A stretch of 64,000 nt of DNA from Paenibacillus piri (GTDB lineage: Bacteria; Bacillota; Bacilli; Paenibacillales; NBRC-103111), in NCBI RefSeq assembly GCF_004354045.1, contig NZ_SMRT01000015.1:1-64000 (forward strand), read 5' to 3'. Below are positions 25,815 through 34,934 of this stretch, one piece after another. Within the stretch, counting starts at the first letter, position 1; each line of letters begins with the position of its first letter. The position numbers and the translations under genes were made by a program. The notes beneath the pieces are model-generated. The model ran no database searches, was not told the DNA's origin, and worked only from the letters and a program-made list of their open reading frames with translations.

Positions 25815-26501
25815 ATGAGTACCCCCAAAACGGTGCTGCTTGTAGATGATGATCAAGCCATTTTGGAATTGATGCGGGATTTTCTGGAGGACGAGGGGTT
25901 TTGCGTAGAAGCGGCGTCCGATTCCAGGAAAGCGCTGGAGGCGCTGGAGCGGATTCGCATCGATTGCGTGCTGCTGGATATCATGATGCCGGGACAAAGC
26001 GGCTTCGACTTGTGCAGACATATTCGCCGCACAAGCGAAACGCCGATCCTGTTCCTCAGCGCACGGGATGAGGATATGGATAAAATACGCGGTTTCAGCC
26101 TGGGCGCCGACGACTACATTGTCAAGTCGGCCACGCCCGAGGAGGTCGTGGCGCGGATCAAAGCTGTCCTCCGCCGCAGCGGCCGAAAGCAGCACGAGCA
26201 TGTGCTCGATTTCGGGCAGCTGGTGCTTGATTTAAAAGCGCATGAAGCGTCCTTGGACGGCAAGCCGCTTTCCTTGACGCCCAAAGAATTCGACATTCTT
26301 TGCAGTCTGGCGGAATATCCGAGGCAAGTTTTTACATACAACCAGCTGTTGGACCGTTTTTGGGACGGTGTCGGGGACAAGCATACAGTCACCGTTCACA
26401 TCGGCCGACTTCGCGAGAAGGTAGAGGATAACCCGTCTTTGCCGAAATGGATTGTCAATGTATGGGGCGTCGGATACCGGTTTGAGGGAGTGCGAAAATG
26501 A
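25815..26501 (+). CDS. OmpR/PhoB-type response regulator
   Basis: A 228-residue regulator. The receiver domain has LLVDDDQAILELM (acidic pair), CVLLDIMMPGQSGFD (phosphorylated Asp) and the lysine in DDYIVKSATPEEVV. The C-terminal winged helix contains LTPKEFDILCSLAEYPRQVF and TVHIGRLREKVE. ATG 25815 has GAAGGAGG; the open frame extends upstream but that part is not coding-like. It overlaps the kinase gene by 4 bases. Confidence 0.94.
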   Translation: MSTPKTVLLVDDDQAILELMRDFLEDEGFCVEAASDSRKALEALERIRIDCVLLDIMMPGQSGFDLCRHIRRTSETPILFLSARDEDMDKIRGFSLGADDYIVKSATPEEVVARIKAVLRRSGRKQHEHVLDFGQLVLDLKAHEASLDGKPLSLTPKEFDILCSLAEYPRQVFTYNQLLDRFWDGVGDKHTVTVHIGRLREKVEDNPSLPKWIVNVWGVGYRFEGVRK

Positions 26502-27865
26502 GCGGCGTGAAGCATTGCGGAAGAATGCGGCGCATTCGTACATTTATGCTTATCGGGATGCTTCTGCTGCTGCTGCTGCCGCGGTTGTTCTATCCGCTTC
26601 CCAAGCTGTTCGACAGCTGGATGCCGGGGGGCTTTATCCAGCAGCGCCACCAGGCGCAGGATGCTGCGTTGAACGATGCGCTGCTTGAGGCGTCGGGCCA
26701 TGTGGAGCGCTGGCATGAGGCGGAATGGCAGCAGTCGTTGCGGCAAAGGCTCAACCATCCGGCGATCGGCTTGAAGCTGCTCGATGCGTCGGGACACGAA
26801 ATTTTCAGGTCCGGTTTCATCCGCTTCAACGGTACCCCCGACCGGCAAGCTATCGTAACGGAGGAAGGCAAGGTGGTGGGGACCGTCTATATGTACGTGC
26901 CCGATCGGGAGACTGTGCTGCCTACCGTTGTATCTATTATTATAGCAGCTGGAATCATCCTGTTGATATGGAGGCAGATGGGGCGTTATGTCGTTAAGCC
27001 GTTGGAGGCGATGAGCGCGGCGGCCCGGAAGATCGGCGGCGGTGAGCTGGATTTCAAGCTGCCGCATTCCGCCGTATTGGAGGTGGACGAGGTGCGGACG
27101 GCTCTGGAGTCGCTCGGCAGCGGCATCAAGCAGTCGGTGACGCGCCAATCCGAGCTGGAGCACCAGCGCCGCTTTTATATCGGCGCGATCGCCCACGATC
27201 TGCGTACTCCGCTGTTCGCGCTGCGTGGCTTTTTGCTCCGGCTGGAGCGTGGGCTTGTCAAAAACCCGGAGCAGGCGGCAAGATACTTGTCGTTATGCGT
27301 CCAGAAGGCGGATCGGATGGAGCGGCTGGTGTCCGATCTTTTTTCATATATTAAGAGCGATGTGCCGGAGCTTTCGGTTCATAAGGAGCGTCAGGAGCTG
27401 TACCCGATTTTGGAGCGAACGCTTGATGCCTTCCGACCACTCGCCCAGTCCAAGCGGATTGACATCGCAGTAGACGGTCCCAGGGAGGACTGCGTCATTC
27501 AGGGAGACGATCATTTGCTGGAGCGCGCCATCGGCAACCTCCTCGACAATGCGATCAGGTACACGGCGCCGGAAGGCCGGGTCCGGCTGCAGTGGCATAT
27601 GGAACGGGAGCGGGTCGTCTTTTCGGTTGCGGATTCGGGGCCGGGCATATCGGAGAAAGACCTGCCGCATATTTTCGATCCATTTTACAGGGCGGAGGCG
27701 TCCCGAAATACCGAGACCGGGGGAACCGGGCTGGGGTTGACGATCGCCGTTCGAATATTGACGGCTCACGGCGGCGGCCTTACCGCCCGCAATCTGCCGC
27801 AAGGAGGGGCCGAATTTACGGGATGGATAGCTCTTGATCATGGGCAGAACACAGGCATGCTATAA
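26498..27865 (+). CDS. Sensor histidine kinase
   Basis: A 455-residue kinase: TM1 (MLIGMLLLLLLPRLFY), an extracytoplasmic loop of about 110 residues, TM2 (VSIIIAAGIILLIW), HAMP (VVKPLEAMSAAARKIGGGEL), H-box AHDLRTPLFALRGFL with the phosphorylated His, N-box NLLDNAIRY, G1 DSGPGI and G2 GGTGLGLTI. ATGA overlap with the regulator gene indicates translational coupling. The signal is unknown. Confidence 0.94.
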   Translation: MSGVKHCGRMRRIRTFMLIGMLLLLLLPRLFYPLPKLFDSWMPGGFIQQRHQAQDAALNDALLEASGHVERWHEAEWQQSLRQRLNHPAIGLKLLDASGHEIFRSGFIRFNGTPDRQAIVTEEGKVVGTVYMYVPDRETVLPTVVSIIIAAGIILLIWRQMGRYVVKPLEAMSAAARKIGGGELDFKLPHSAVLEVDEVRTALESLGSGIKQSVTRQSELEHQRRFYIGAIAHDLRTPLFALRGFLLRLERGLVKNPEQAARYLSLCVQKADRMERLVSDLFSYIKSDVPELSVHKERQELYPILERTLDAFRPLAQSKRIDIAVDGPREDCVIQGDDHLLERAIGNLLDNAIRYTAPEGRVRLQWHMERERVVFSVADSGPGISEKDLPHIFDPFYRAEASRNTETGGTGLGLTIAVRILTAHGGGLTARNLPQGGAEFTGWIALDHGQNTGML

Positions 27866-27878
27866 GCAGCCATATTTC

Positions 27879-27943
27879 CTTCTTATTGGAAATATACTTC
27901 TTATTGGAAATATATTGACACGCCCAGGAGCATCCGTTAACAT
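27879..27943 (+). promoter_or_regulatory. Promoter with an 18-bp tandem repeat
   Basis: CTTCTTATTGGAAATATA is repeated exactly in tandem (27879-27896 and 27897-27914), ending at a TTGACA (27915-27920) that pairs with TAACAT (27938-27943) at 17 bases. The repeat lies where an activator or repressor would bind. Confidence 0.55.
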
Positions 27944-28053
27944 CCGGATTATGGGAATGCCGCCGTTCATCGGTTTGGCCGAGACGTAATCAAAAGATCG
28001 AAATAAATCACAGACGGTTGCCAAGATCAATCGGCAAAGTGGAGGTATCGTTT

Positions 28054-29031
28054 ATGGAAACGGTTCGTTGGGGCATTATCGGTGTCGGAGACGTAACGGA
28101 AGTGAAAAGCGGGCCCGGTTTTCGGAAGGCGGAAAATTCGCGGCTTGTTGCCGTCATGAGAAGGAACGGCGCATTGGCCGAGGATTATGCGAAACGCCAT
28201 GGCGTGCCCAAATGGTACGACAATGCGCAAAGTCTCATCCATGACCCGGAGGTGGACGCCGTCTACATCGCAACTCCTCCCGCACATCACAAGGAATATA
28301 CGATTGAAGCTGCCAAGGTGGGCAAGCCGGTCTACGTCGAGAAGCCGATGGCGATGGATTATGCGGAGTGCCGACAGATGATCACCGCCTGCGAGCAAGC
28401 TCGCGTTCCGCTGTATGTCGCCTACTACCGGCGCGCGCTGCCGAGATTTCTGAAGGTGCAGGAACTGCTCAAGAGCGGCGCGATCGGCGAGGTTCGTTTC
28501 GTTACAAGCACGCAGCTGCGACAAGCGAATGATTACGGCGGCGAGCTGCCGTGGAGAGTGCAGCCGCACTTGTCCGGCGGCGGGTTGTTCTTCGATATGG
28601 CCAGCCATACGCTGGACTTGCTCGATTTTCTATTCGGGCCGATTACGGAGGCGGACGGTCGGGCGGACAATCAGGGAGGGCAATACGCGGCTGAAGACAT
28701 CGTTACGGGAACGTACAAGTTTGCATCGGGCGTCTACGGCATGGGGACGTGGTGCTACGCTGCTTATACGGAAATGGATTTGAACGAGATTATCGGGACG
28801 AAAGGAAAGCTTTCCTTCTCCACCTTGCAGGATAAGCCTATCGTCCTGACGACAGGGGACCGAACCGAATCATGGATGATCGATCATCCGCCCCATGTGC
28901 AGCAGCCGCTAATCCAATCGATTGTCGACGAATTGACGGGAAAACAAACGGTCTGTCCAAGCGACGGCATCAGCGGTGCGAGAACCAGCTGGGTCATTGA
29001 ACAAATGGTCAAACAGTATACGGCGAAATAA
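28054..29031 (+). CDS. Gfo/Idh/MocA-family oxidoreductase
   Basis: A 325-residue NAD(P)-dependent dehydrogenase. Residues 1-120 form the Rossmann domain (RWGIIGVGDVTEV, YIATPPAHHKEY, VGKPVYVEKPMAM with the EKP motif). The C-terminal sheet domain has GGGLFFDMASHTLDLLDFLF. Members oxidise sugars, inositols or related compounds. ATG 28054 has GTGGAGG. The isomerase-like gene 155 bases downstream suggests a short sugar or inositol pathway. Confidence 0.9.
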   Translation: METVRWGIIGVGDVTEVKSGPGFRKAENSRLVAVMRRNGALAEDYAKRHGVPKWYDNAQSLIHDPEVDAVYIATPPAHHKEYTIEAAKVGKPVYVEKPMAMDYAECRQMITACEQARVPLYVAYYRRALPRFLKVQELLKSGAIGEVRFVTSTQLRQANDYGGELPWRVQPHLSGGGLFFDMASHTLDLLDFLFGPITEADGRADNQGGQYAAEDIVTGTYKFASGVYGMGTWCYAAYTEMDLNEIIGTKGKLSFSTLQDKPIVLTTGDRTESWMIDHPPHVQQPLIQSIVDELTGKQTVCPSDGISGARTSWVIEQMVKQYTAK

Positions 29032-29186
29032 GGGAATGTCCTAAAACGTCATTTTTGGATTTCTGTCCCCCTGCTCGGATATGAATTTGCATGTGAAAAG
29101 CCGCTTCCATTCCCACTGATACAGTGGTGTAAGTCTCGAAATAACGGGCATATCACGAGAAAAGGAAAGGAAAGGACGGATACCGT

Positions 29187-30056
29187 ATGAAATGGAAAAT
29201 CGGAATGCGCATACCGAGGCAGATCAAGGAAACCGGGATAGAGCATTATGCCGGGAAGGCGTCGGCTATCGGGATTGAGGTGCTGGATATCGGACAGCTG
29301 ACACCGGAGGCCAAGCAGATATGCGATCGCAACGGTTTGGAAATCGGGTCGGTGGATGCGGTACAGGTCGGTTATTTGATCGGCAAGGACGAGTCGCTGC
29401 GCGCTCAGGCGGTCGATGCGGTGAAACAACAGATGGACGTCATGGCTTCGCTCGGCGTGAAGACGATGTTCATGTGCCTGTGCCCGGCGGATCGTTCCGT
29501 GCCGCGGCGCGAAACATTCGCGATTTGGAAGGAGACGTTTCCCGAAGTCGTTCGGCATGCCGAACGCAGCGGCGTCTACATCGCGATTGAGGGCTGGCCC
29601 GGGCCCGGGCCGGAGCTGCCAACCATCGGCTGCACGCCCGAGATGTGGAGAGCTATGTTCGAGGCGGTCCCGTCCAAACATTTCGGGCTCAATTACGACC
29701 CGTCCCATCTCGTATGGCTTGGCATCGATTATTTGCGGGCGCTGACCGAGTTCGGCGAGCGGATCAACCATTGCCACGGCAAGGATACGGAAATTATTCG
29801 GGAAGACCTGTATGAATTCGGCGTCGTAGCGCCGACCTTCGGTACGAAATATTACGATTCGGGCGGCTTTTGGCGATATACGATTCCGGGGCATGGGGAA
29901 GTCGACTGGGCCAAGGTTGCGGTCCGGCTGGACCGCTTGGGCTACAATGGCCCGATTTGCATCGAATTGGAGGATCACCGGTTCAGGGGCACGGCGGACA
30001 ACGAATGGCAGGGCATTCAAAAGGCTTACGAGCATTTGGCGTTATACTTCCATTAA
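29187..30056 (+). CDS. Sugar phosphate isomerase/epimerase-like TIM-barrel protein
   Basis: A 289-residue AP-endonuclease-2-fold protein. Conserved metal-site blocks are VYIAIEGWPGPGP (Glu), HFGLNYDPSHLVWLGID (Asp and His), INHCHGKDTE (His-Lys-Asp) and PICIELEDH (Glu). Such proteins isomerise or epimerise keto sugars or inosose-like compounds. The ribosome site GAAAGGA lies upstream. It likely works with the MocA-type dehydrogenase. Confidence 0.88.
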   Translation: MKWKIGMRIPRQIKETGIEHYAGKASAIGIEVLDIGQLTPEAKQICDRNGLEIGSVDAVQVGYLIGKDESLRAQAVDAVKQQMDVMASLGVKTMFMCLCPADRSVPRRETFAIWKETFPEVVRHAERSGVYIAIEGWPGPGPELPTIGCTPEMWRAMFEAVPSKHFGLNYDPSHLVWLGIDYLRALTEFGERINHCHGKDTEIIREDLYEFGVVAPTFGTKYYDSGGFWRYTIPGHGEVDWAKVAVRLDRLGYNGPICIELEDHRFRGTADNEWQGIQKAYEHLALYFH

Positions 30057-30177
30057 TCCGCTGCTTGAGAAGCGAAAAGCATGCCGGCACGCCTCCGGCG
30101 TTGATCGAAATCGATCGACTTTATTTAACTTTCGCGTCATCTACAGTTGAAATGAGGCCGATTCGGGCCGATCCAAG

Positions 30178-30206
30178 ACATCAGTTCCATGGGACTGATG
30201 TTTTTT
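30178..30206 (+). terminator. Rho-independent terminator
   Basis: ACATCAGT (30178-30185) pairs with ACTGATGT (30194-30201), followed by TTTTTAT. Confidence 0.85.
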
Positions 30207-30462
30207 ATATGGTGGCGGAGCCTTTGTCCGTTATGACATAAATTGGATGTAGAATGATGGCGGATCTTCTCCTATAATGGGCAATGGAAGGCATAAAATA
30301 TGAAGAAACGGGCGTTTTCAAATCGATTACAGTCATAGTCAAAAATTAATTTTTTCCGGATTTAACCCATATGAGACCTTGGAACCAGCGCATCGAAAAA
30401 TGCGCTAAAAGCTTATGCCGTCGGGGGTGTCGGGCGTTTTTTCGGAAGTTAAAAAAAGATGA

Positions 30463-30492
30463 TTGTTTGAAACGAAAAAAGAAAGGTATACT
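30463..30492 (+). promoter_or_regulatory. Candidate promoter of the orphan binding-protein gene
   Basis: TTGTTT (30463-30468), 18-base spacer, TATACT (30487-30492). This leaves a leader of about 285 bases. The whole 30207-30782 interval contains no gene I can support. Confidence 0.45.
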
Positions 30493-30782
30493 TTCCTTAC
30501 CGCAAAGACATCCCGGATCCGGTGCGGCAATTGCCCGGTCCGGCGAAAAGAACCTGCCTTGCAAGTCTGAAGTTATGCGCTTACAAATAAACCGTATGCT
30601 TCATTTGTTTAAGAGCGTTATCGTCGATGCGTTTTTAAAGAAGCCAGGTGGAAGCGCATTCAATTTTGCTGTCGAATCGACTATTTTCTACAAACAAATT
30701 GTCGTCTGCAGCAGAACGGACCCGGGAAGGTTTGGGTAAATCTAAACCCTATATAAAGAGGAAAAGGAGTCGTGATGTACAA

Positions 30783-32306
30783 ATGAAACATAAAAAGTGG
30801 ATCGCAACGATGGGGTCAATCACCATGGCCATGGGCTTTTTAGCTGCTTGCGGCGGCGAACAGCCTGCAAAATCCGGCGCGGCTGAGGGTTCGAACGCAG
30901 GTGCCGTCAAGGAAGATACGACACCCTTGGATTTAACTATCGTCGTTAAACAAGTAGGGGACATTCCGGCGAAAGGAAATGCAATTGAACAGGCTCTTGA
31001 GAAGGGCACCAACACTAAACTAAACTTTCAATGGGTTCCGGCTTCTACCTATGATGAGAAAATTAACGTCATGATTGCGTCCAACGAATTGCCGAAAATT
31101 TTGATGGTTAACTATGTTCCGACTGTCATTAACGCGATTCAGGGCGACCAATTCTGGGAAGTGGGACCGCTGCTTAAAAATTATAAAAATTTGGCGGCCC
31201 AAAATCCGCAGTACTATGAAAATATTAAGGTTGACGGCAAGCTATATGGAATTCCGCAATACCGTGAAATCGCACGCCCGGCGAATATTTACCGCAAGGA
31301 CACCTTTGATGCTCTGGGCTTAAAGATGCCGAAAACGCTGGATGAATGGTACAACGTATCAAAAACGCTTAAAACGGTCAAAAATGATGCGTATGCCTTT
31401 ATGTTGGATAAAAAATATAACGAGGGCCAAAACTCTGTGTTGACCCGGATGGCCGTAAGCCAAGGCGGAGTTAACCGCTGGGGAGCCGACAGCAACGGCA
31501 AGCTTACACCGGAGTTCCTGACTCCGCAATTTATGGATGTATTGAAATTGTTTAAACGGTTATACGCTGAAAAGCTGATCAACCAGGACTTCCCTGCCTT
31601 GGACTCTACGGAAATGGATAAATTTTTCGAATCCGGCCGTGCCTTCATGAAAATCAATGGAGTCGCTACCAACGCAGCGAATATCCTAGACCGTTTAGTT
31701 AAAGTCGATCCTAAAGCTGAATTGGATATCACTCCTTGGGAAGGGCCTCAAGGACAGAAAGTTGCTGCGCAAAACGGGTATAACGGATTACTGGTATTTC
31801 CAAAATCAGCTGTAAAAACCGAAGCGGAGCTGAAACGGATTTTAACATTCCTGGATAAATTGCTGGAGCCTGATATGTCGACGCTGCAAAAACGCGGTAT
31901 TGAAGGCGTCCACTTCAAAAAAACTGACAATAATATGGTTGAATGGGTTGATTTGACTGCATTTAACCGTGAAGTTAAGCCGTACCGCGACAGCCTGTTG
32001 AACTTTGAAACGTACAACGTGCCTCAATTGAAGGATACTCCGTTGGCCATGAAGGGCTATAAAATGGAGCCGGATAATTTGAAAAACGCTGTTCATAACC
32101 CTACTTTAACCTTGTCTTCCCAAACTTACTCCGAGCGCGGCAAGGAATTGGATCAAATGATGTGGGATGCGGAAACGAACTACATCGTAGGTAAATTGGA
32201 CGATGCGGGCTTCCAGGCGGCCATCGACAAATGGCGCAAAGCCGGCGGCGACAACCTGATTAAAGAATTTGAAGCTGCCTTGGCTAAAAACAAAGCCGCG
32301 AAATAA
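30783..32306 (+). CDS. Orphan solute-binding lipoprotein (LplA-like, sugar type)
   Basis: A 507-residue lipoprotein with signal peptide and lipobox LAAC (about residue 21). The fold resembles the large family 1 binding proteins common in Paenibacillus: TKLNFQWVPASTYDEKINVM, GKLYGIPQYREIARPANIYR and WYNVSKTLKTVKNDAYAFML. These normally work with LplB/YtcP-type permeases for oligosaccharides, but no permease lies nearby, so it must share one encoded elsewhere. ATG 30783 follows AAGGAG at a slightly long distance. Confidence 0.88.
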   Translation: MKHKKWIATMGSITMAMGFLAACGGEQPAKSGAAEGSNAGAVKEDTTPLDLTIVVKQVGDIPAKGNAIEQALEKGTNTKLNFQWVPASTYDEKINVMIASNELPKILMVNYVPTVINAIQGDQFWEVGPLLKNYKNLAAQNPQYYENIKVDGKLYGIPQYREIARPANIYRKDTFDALGLKMPKTLDEWYNVSKTLKTVKNDAYAFMLDKKYNEGQNSVLTRMAVSQGGVNRWGADSNGKLTPEFLTPQFMDVLKLFKRLYAEKLINQDFPALDSTEMDKFFESGRAFMKINGVATNAANILDRLVKVDPKAELDITPWEGPQGQKVAAQNGYNGLLVFPKSAVKTEAELKRILTFLDKLLEPDMSTLQKRGIEGVHFKKTDNNMVEWVDLTAFNREVKPYRDSLLNFETYNVPQLKDTPLAMKGYKMEPDNLKNAVHNPTLTLSSQTYSERGKELDQMMWDAETNYIVGKLDDAGFQAAIDKWRKAGGDNLIKEFEAALAKNKAAK

Positions 32307-32324
32307 TTGGGTTCATATGAAGTG

Positions 32325-32352
32325 GAAGCAGGACGGTCAGCCGTCCTGCTTC
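32325..32352 (+). terminator. Perfect 12-bp stem-loop
   Basis: GAAGCAGGACGG pairs fully with CCGTCCTGCTTC around TCAG, 18 bases after the binding-protein stop. No T-run follows, so it may stabilise the 3' end rather than terminate. Confidence 0.6.
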
Positions 32353-32534
32353 GCGCTGCCTCACGGCACGTAACGGATTCGCACCGCGCTCAGCTCCCAG
32401 CGCTCGGTGTGGCGTTGCATGACGGCGGTCGACCACATGCGGAAAAAAACAGCCGCTCTTTTTATTCATGGAAGAGACGGTTTCTTTGGCAGATCCGCTT
32501 GAGTACTTGCGCGCCATTGCCTTTGGACACGAAC

Positions 32535-32565
32535 AAACAGACGGCTCGTAATGAGCCGTCTGTTT
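32535..32565. terminator. 13-bp stem-loop
   Basis: AAACAGACGGCTC pairs with GAGCCGTCTGTTT around GTAAT. Flanking A/T bases could make it a bidirectional terminator. Apart from this and the previous stem, 32307-32705 holds no supported gene. Confidence 0.6.
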
Positions 32566-32705
32566 GGCATTCCGGTTTATTCCTCTTACGCGCCGCGTAC
32601 TGAACCGCACATCGGGCAAGCCTGCCTGTCCCGGCGCAAGGCTTGCCGATCGATTGAACCGTGTTATAATGAAATGGTTATTTAAAATGACGGGAGGTAG
32701 TACAG

Positions 32706-32819
32706 TTGGGAACTGGCGGTATTATTGTACTGGGTATCATTACAATAGCGATTGTATGCGGACTGACCTTTTGGGTAACGAAGAAAGCTTACTCGCGCAA
32801 ATGGGATGAGGAGGATTAA
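32706..32819 (+). CDS. Small single-span membrane protein, 37 residues
   Basis: TTG start with GGGAGGT eight bases upstream, and a TATAAT at 32665-32670 preceded by TTGCCG. The product begins MGTGGIIVLGIITIAIVCGL, continues TFWVTKKAYSRK and ends WDEED: one membrane helix and a charged cytoplasmic tail. Small size but promoter, ribosome site and composition agree. No family recognised. Confidence 0.6.
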   Translation: MGTGGIIVLGIITIAIVCGLTFWVTKKAYSRKWDEED

Positions 32820-32822
32820 AAA

Positions 32823-32997
32823 GCTTCACCAGTACCTCCCCATCGGAAAGGTCGATGTCCACGCCGGCCTCTTCTTTCGCTTCGCGGATGGCTGCCGCTT
32901 TAACCTCTTCGCCGCCGTCCATCCTTCCTGCGTCAACACTCCATTTTCCATCTTCAAACCCGGTATTCTGCCTCTTTAAAAGCAGCACTACTGTCAT
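32823..32997 (-). pseudogene. Nudix hydrolase fragment
   Basis: The frame reads VVLLLKRQNTGFEDGKWSVD then the Nudix box GRMDGGEEVKAAAIREAKEE followed by AGVDIDL. After about 50 residues homology ends, with the frame running into the opposite small gene. The N-terminal strand is shortened and the catalytic domain's second half is missing, so this is a broken gene. Confidence 0.7.
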
Positions 32998-33050
32998 TAT
33001 ACGGATCGAATGGAGGAAATCAATCGTTTGCCTCTAGAAACCATGCCGCG

Positions 33051-33083
33051 ATAGAGACCGGCAGTCCACATGCCGGCCTCTAT
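33051..33083 (-). terminator. Stem-loop terminator of the small downstream gene
   Basis: ATAGAGACCGGCA pairs with TGCCGGCCTCTAT (one G.T) around a 7-base loop, right after the stop at 33090 on the minus strand. Confidence 0.6.
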
Positions 33084-33089
33084 GCCAAT

Positions 33090-33263
33090 TTACAAGTTAT
33101 CCGCCGTGTTCAGCGCATGCTCCCAGCTCGGAAAGTAAAACAACGCATTTTGCATAAGCTCCGGGTGCGATTGTTTGACTTTCTTTTTGTTCAGCGGCTG
33201 GCCGCTGGACTTCATCTGGCTAATCTGCTCCAGCACATCATCAATGCCCATGTTGGCTTCCAT
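33090..33263 (-). CDS. Small protein with YFxSWEHAL motif, 57 residues
   Basis: Starts MEANMGIDDVLEQISQMKSS and ends FYFPSWEHALNTADNL. The block KKKVKQSHPELMQNALFYF plus SWEHAL resembles the short helix-turn-helix-like motif (typically YFGSWENALEAAG) found in some DNA-binding and regulatory proteins of Bacilli. AAAGGAG precedes the ATG and a terminator follows, so it is a real monocistronic gene. Function unknown. Confidence 0.65.
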   Translation of the reverse strand: MEANMGIDDVLEQISQMKSSGQPLNKKKVKQSHPELMQNALFYFPSWEHALNTADNL

Positions 33264-33358
33264 CGCGCGATTCTCCTTTCTTGGTATGATTGGTATGTAG
33301 TGTTCCCTTAAATTGGTAATCTAATCATTATGCACAGCTGCAGGAGGAGGCCGGCCGT

Positions 33359-33488
33359 ATGGGCAGTCGATCAAATGGGGCTAAAAAGGAAAGGCAGGCC
33401 CGGGACCCGTTATGAGGGCGAAGAAGATATTCTTTTGAAACTTAGTTACGATCAGGTTATTAAATTCACCTCCCGTAAGTTCTTATAA
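33359..33488 (+). pseudogene. Small gene split over two frames
   Basis: A strong AGGAGG site precedes an ATG giving GSRSNGAKKERQARD, then a stop after 18 codons. The adjoining frame continues with TRYEGEEDILLKLSYDQVIK and FTSRKFL to a stop at 33486-33488. Both parts have protein-like composition, so one frameshift has probably broken a gene of about 43 codons. An ATG at 33375 in the second frame lacks a ribosome site. Confidence 0.4.
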
Positions 33489-33640
33489 AAAGGGACGCAT
33501 TTCTGTATCATAGGAAGAGAGCCCGGCAATCGGGCAAGCTTTTCAGGCGGATGCGTTCCTTCGAGGAAGACCTGCAAGCGCTTTTCAGGCATCTATGCAT
33601 CGATGGCATCATGACTAATTTGCTAAAAGAGGTGAAGCAA

Positions 33641-34657
33641 TTGAAAGCATTAATTTTAGGGGGAACCGGTGTGATCAGCCGGCAAATTGTCGAACGCGGG
33701 CTGATGGCCGGCCACGAGGTGGCCGTGTTTAACCGGGGGACGAAACGGCTTCCTTTCGCCGGCGATGTGGAATGGATCCATGGCGATAAATCCGACCGCG
33801 CAGGCTTCGCGAAGCTGATGGAAGGCCGCAGGTTCGATGCGGTTATCGATATGATCAGCTTTAACGAAACGGATGCGCGCTCCACGGTCGAAACGTTCAA
33901 ACACAGTGCCGGACAATTGATCATATGCTCCAGCGTCGCCGTATACAAACGGCCGTACAGATCGAATCCGATCCGCGAGGATGCGGAGGAGCTGTTCGAT
34001 AATCCGGTTTTCGGGTACGCTTACGAAAAAGCGCAAATGGAGCGATATTTGCAGCAGGTGATCCGCGAAGGCGAGCTGCCCGTCACCATTATCCGTCCTT
34101 CCTTGACCTATGGCGTCGGCGCGGCGAATCTTGGCGTGCTGAGGCAAAATTACAATATCGTCCATCGCATTCGCAGCGGCAAGCCGCTTGTCATGTTCGG
34201 CGACGGTACGACGCCATGGAGCTTTACGTTTGCACCCGATTTGGCGAAGGCGTTCGTCGGCGCAATAGGCAACAAACGGACCTTCGGCCAAGCCTATCAT
34301 GCCACCAACGAGGAAGTTCGGGTGTGGAACGATTTGTATTTGGAATTTGGCCGCATTCTCGGCATCGAGCCGAATATTGTACATATTCCGTCCGACTTGT
34401 TAATTCGTGCGAACCCCGGTTTGTTTGCCCATCTGTATTATGAAAAGGGTTACTCCGGCTTGATGGACAATGCGAAAGTCAAACGGGATATCCCCTCCTT
34501 CGAGGTGGCGATCTCCTTGAACGAAGGGCTGCAGATGATGCTGGACTGGTACGAAGCCGAAGCGGACAAGGTGGATGCGGACAAAGACGCGTTGGAGGAT
34601 CGGCTGGCGGATTTGCACGCCCAGTGGGGCAGGCAGATGGATGCGCTGAACGTATAA
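33641..34657 (+). CDS. NAD-dependent epimerase/dehydratase (extended SDR)
   Basis: A 338-residue SDR protein with the nucleotide motif LILGGTGVISRQIVERG (GGTGxIxxx), the active-site pair YAYEKAQ (YxxxK), and IIRPSLTYGVGA. The C-terminal helices are consistent with a sugar-nucleotide or isoprenoid-type substrate; this family also contains RNA-binding chloroplast relatives. TTG 33641 has AGAGGTG at proper distance; the open frame extends further upstream but without support. Confidence 0.85.
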   Translation: MKALILGGTGVISRQIVERGLMAGHEVAVFNRGTKRLPFAGDVEWIHGDKSDRAGFAKLMEGRRFDAVIDMISFNETDARSTVETFKHSAGQLIICSSVAVYKRPYRSNPIREDAEELFDNPVFGYAYEKAQMERYLQQVIREGELPVTIIRPSLTYGVGAANLGVLRQNYNIVHRIRSGKPLVMFGDGTTPWSFTFAPDLAKAFVGAIGNKRTFGQAYHATNEEVRVWNDLYLEFGRILGIEPNIVHIPSDLLIRANPGLFAHLYYEKGYSGLMDNAKVKRDIPSFEVAISLNEGLQMMLDWYEAEADKVDADKDALEDRLADLHAQWGRQMDALNV

Positions 34658-34825
34658 CGCAGCAAGTCCGACCAAACATCCGAACGAGGAAAACCGGATG
34701 TGCCTCCAATCAATGTTGTAACCGGAAAGCTTTTGTAACATAAATGAAATATTAGGTTCATCGTGTATTAATAATTAACGCTTATAATAACAGATGACCC
34801 CCTTTTTTATATATAAAATATTTCA

Positions 34826-34862
34826 GACCCCCGGCCGTTGCGGCATGCGGGGTTCTTTTTTG
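34826..34862 (+). terminator. Rho-independent terminator
   Basis: ACCCC (34827-34831) with GGGGT (34849-34853), plus an inner GGCCG/CGGC pairing, followed by TCTTTTTT. A second small stem, ACATCCG/CGGATGT, lies at 34676-34701. Confidence 0.65.
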
Positions 34863-34934
34863 TTCACACAACCTTGATAAACGTGCTCGTCCTAGAAGGA
34901 TGGTGAAGCCGATTATCCTTGATACGAATTGCAG

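Noticed and set aside
30371..30739. 122-codon frame upstream of the orphan binding protein
   Set aside because: Very basic, low-complexity composition and it spans the likely promoter; not coding.
32468..32551. 27-codon ORF (MEETVSLADPLEYLRAIAFG...)
   Set aside because: Protein-like but without ribosome site, and its end is part of the terminator stem.
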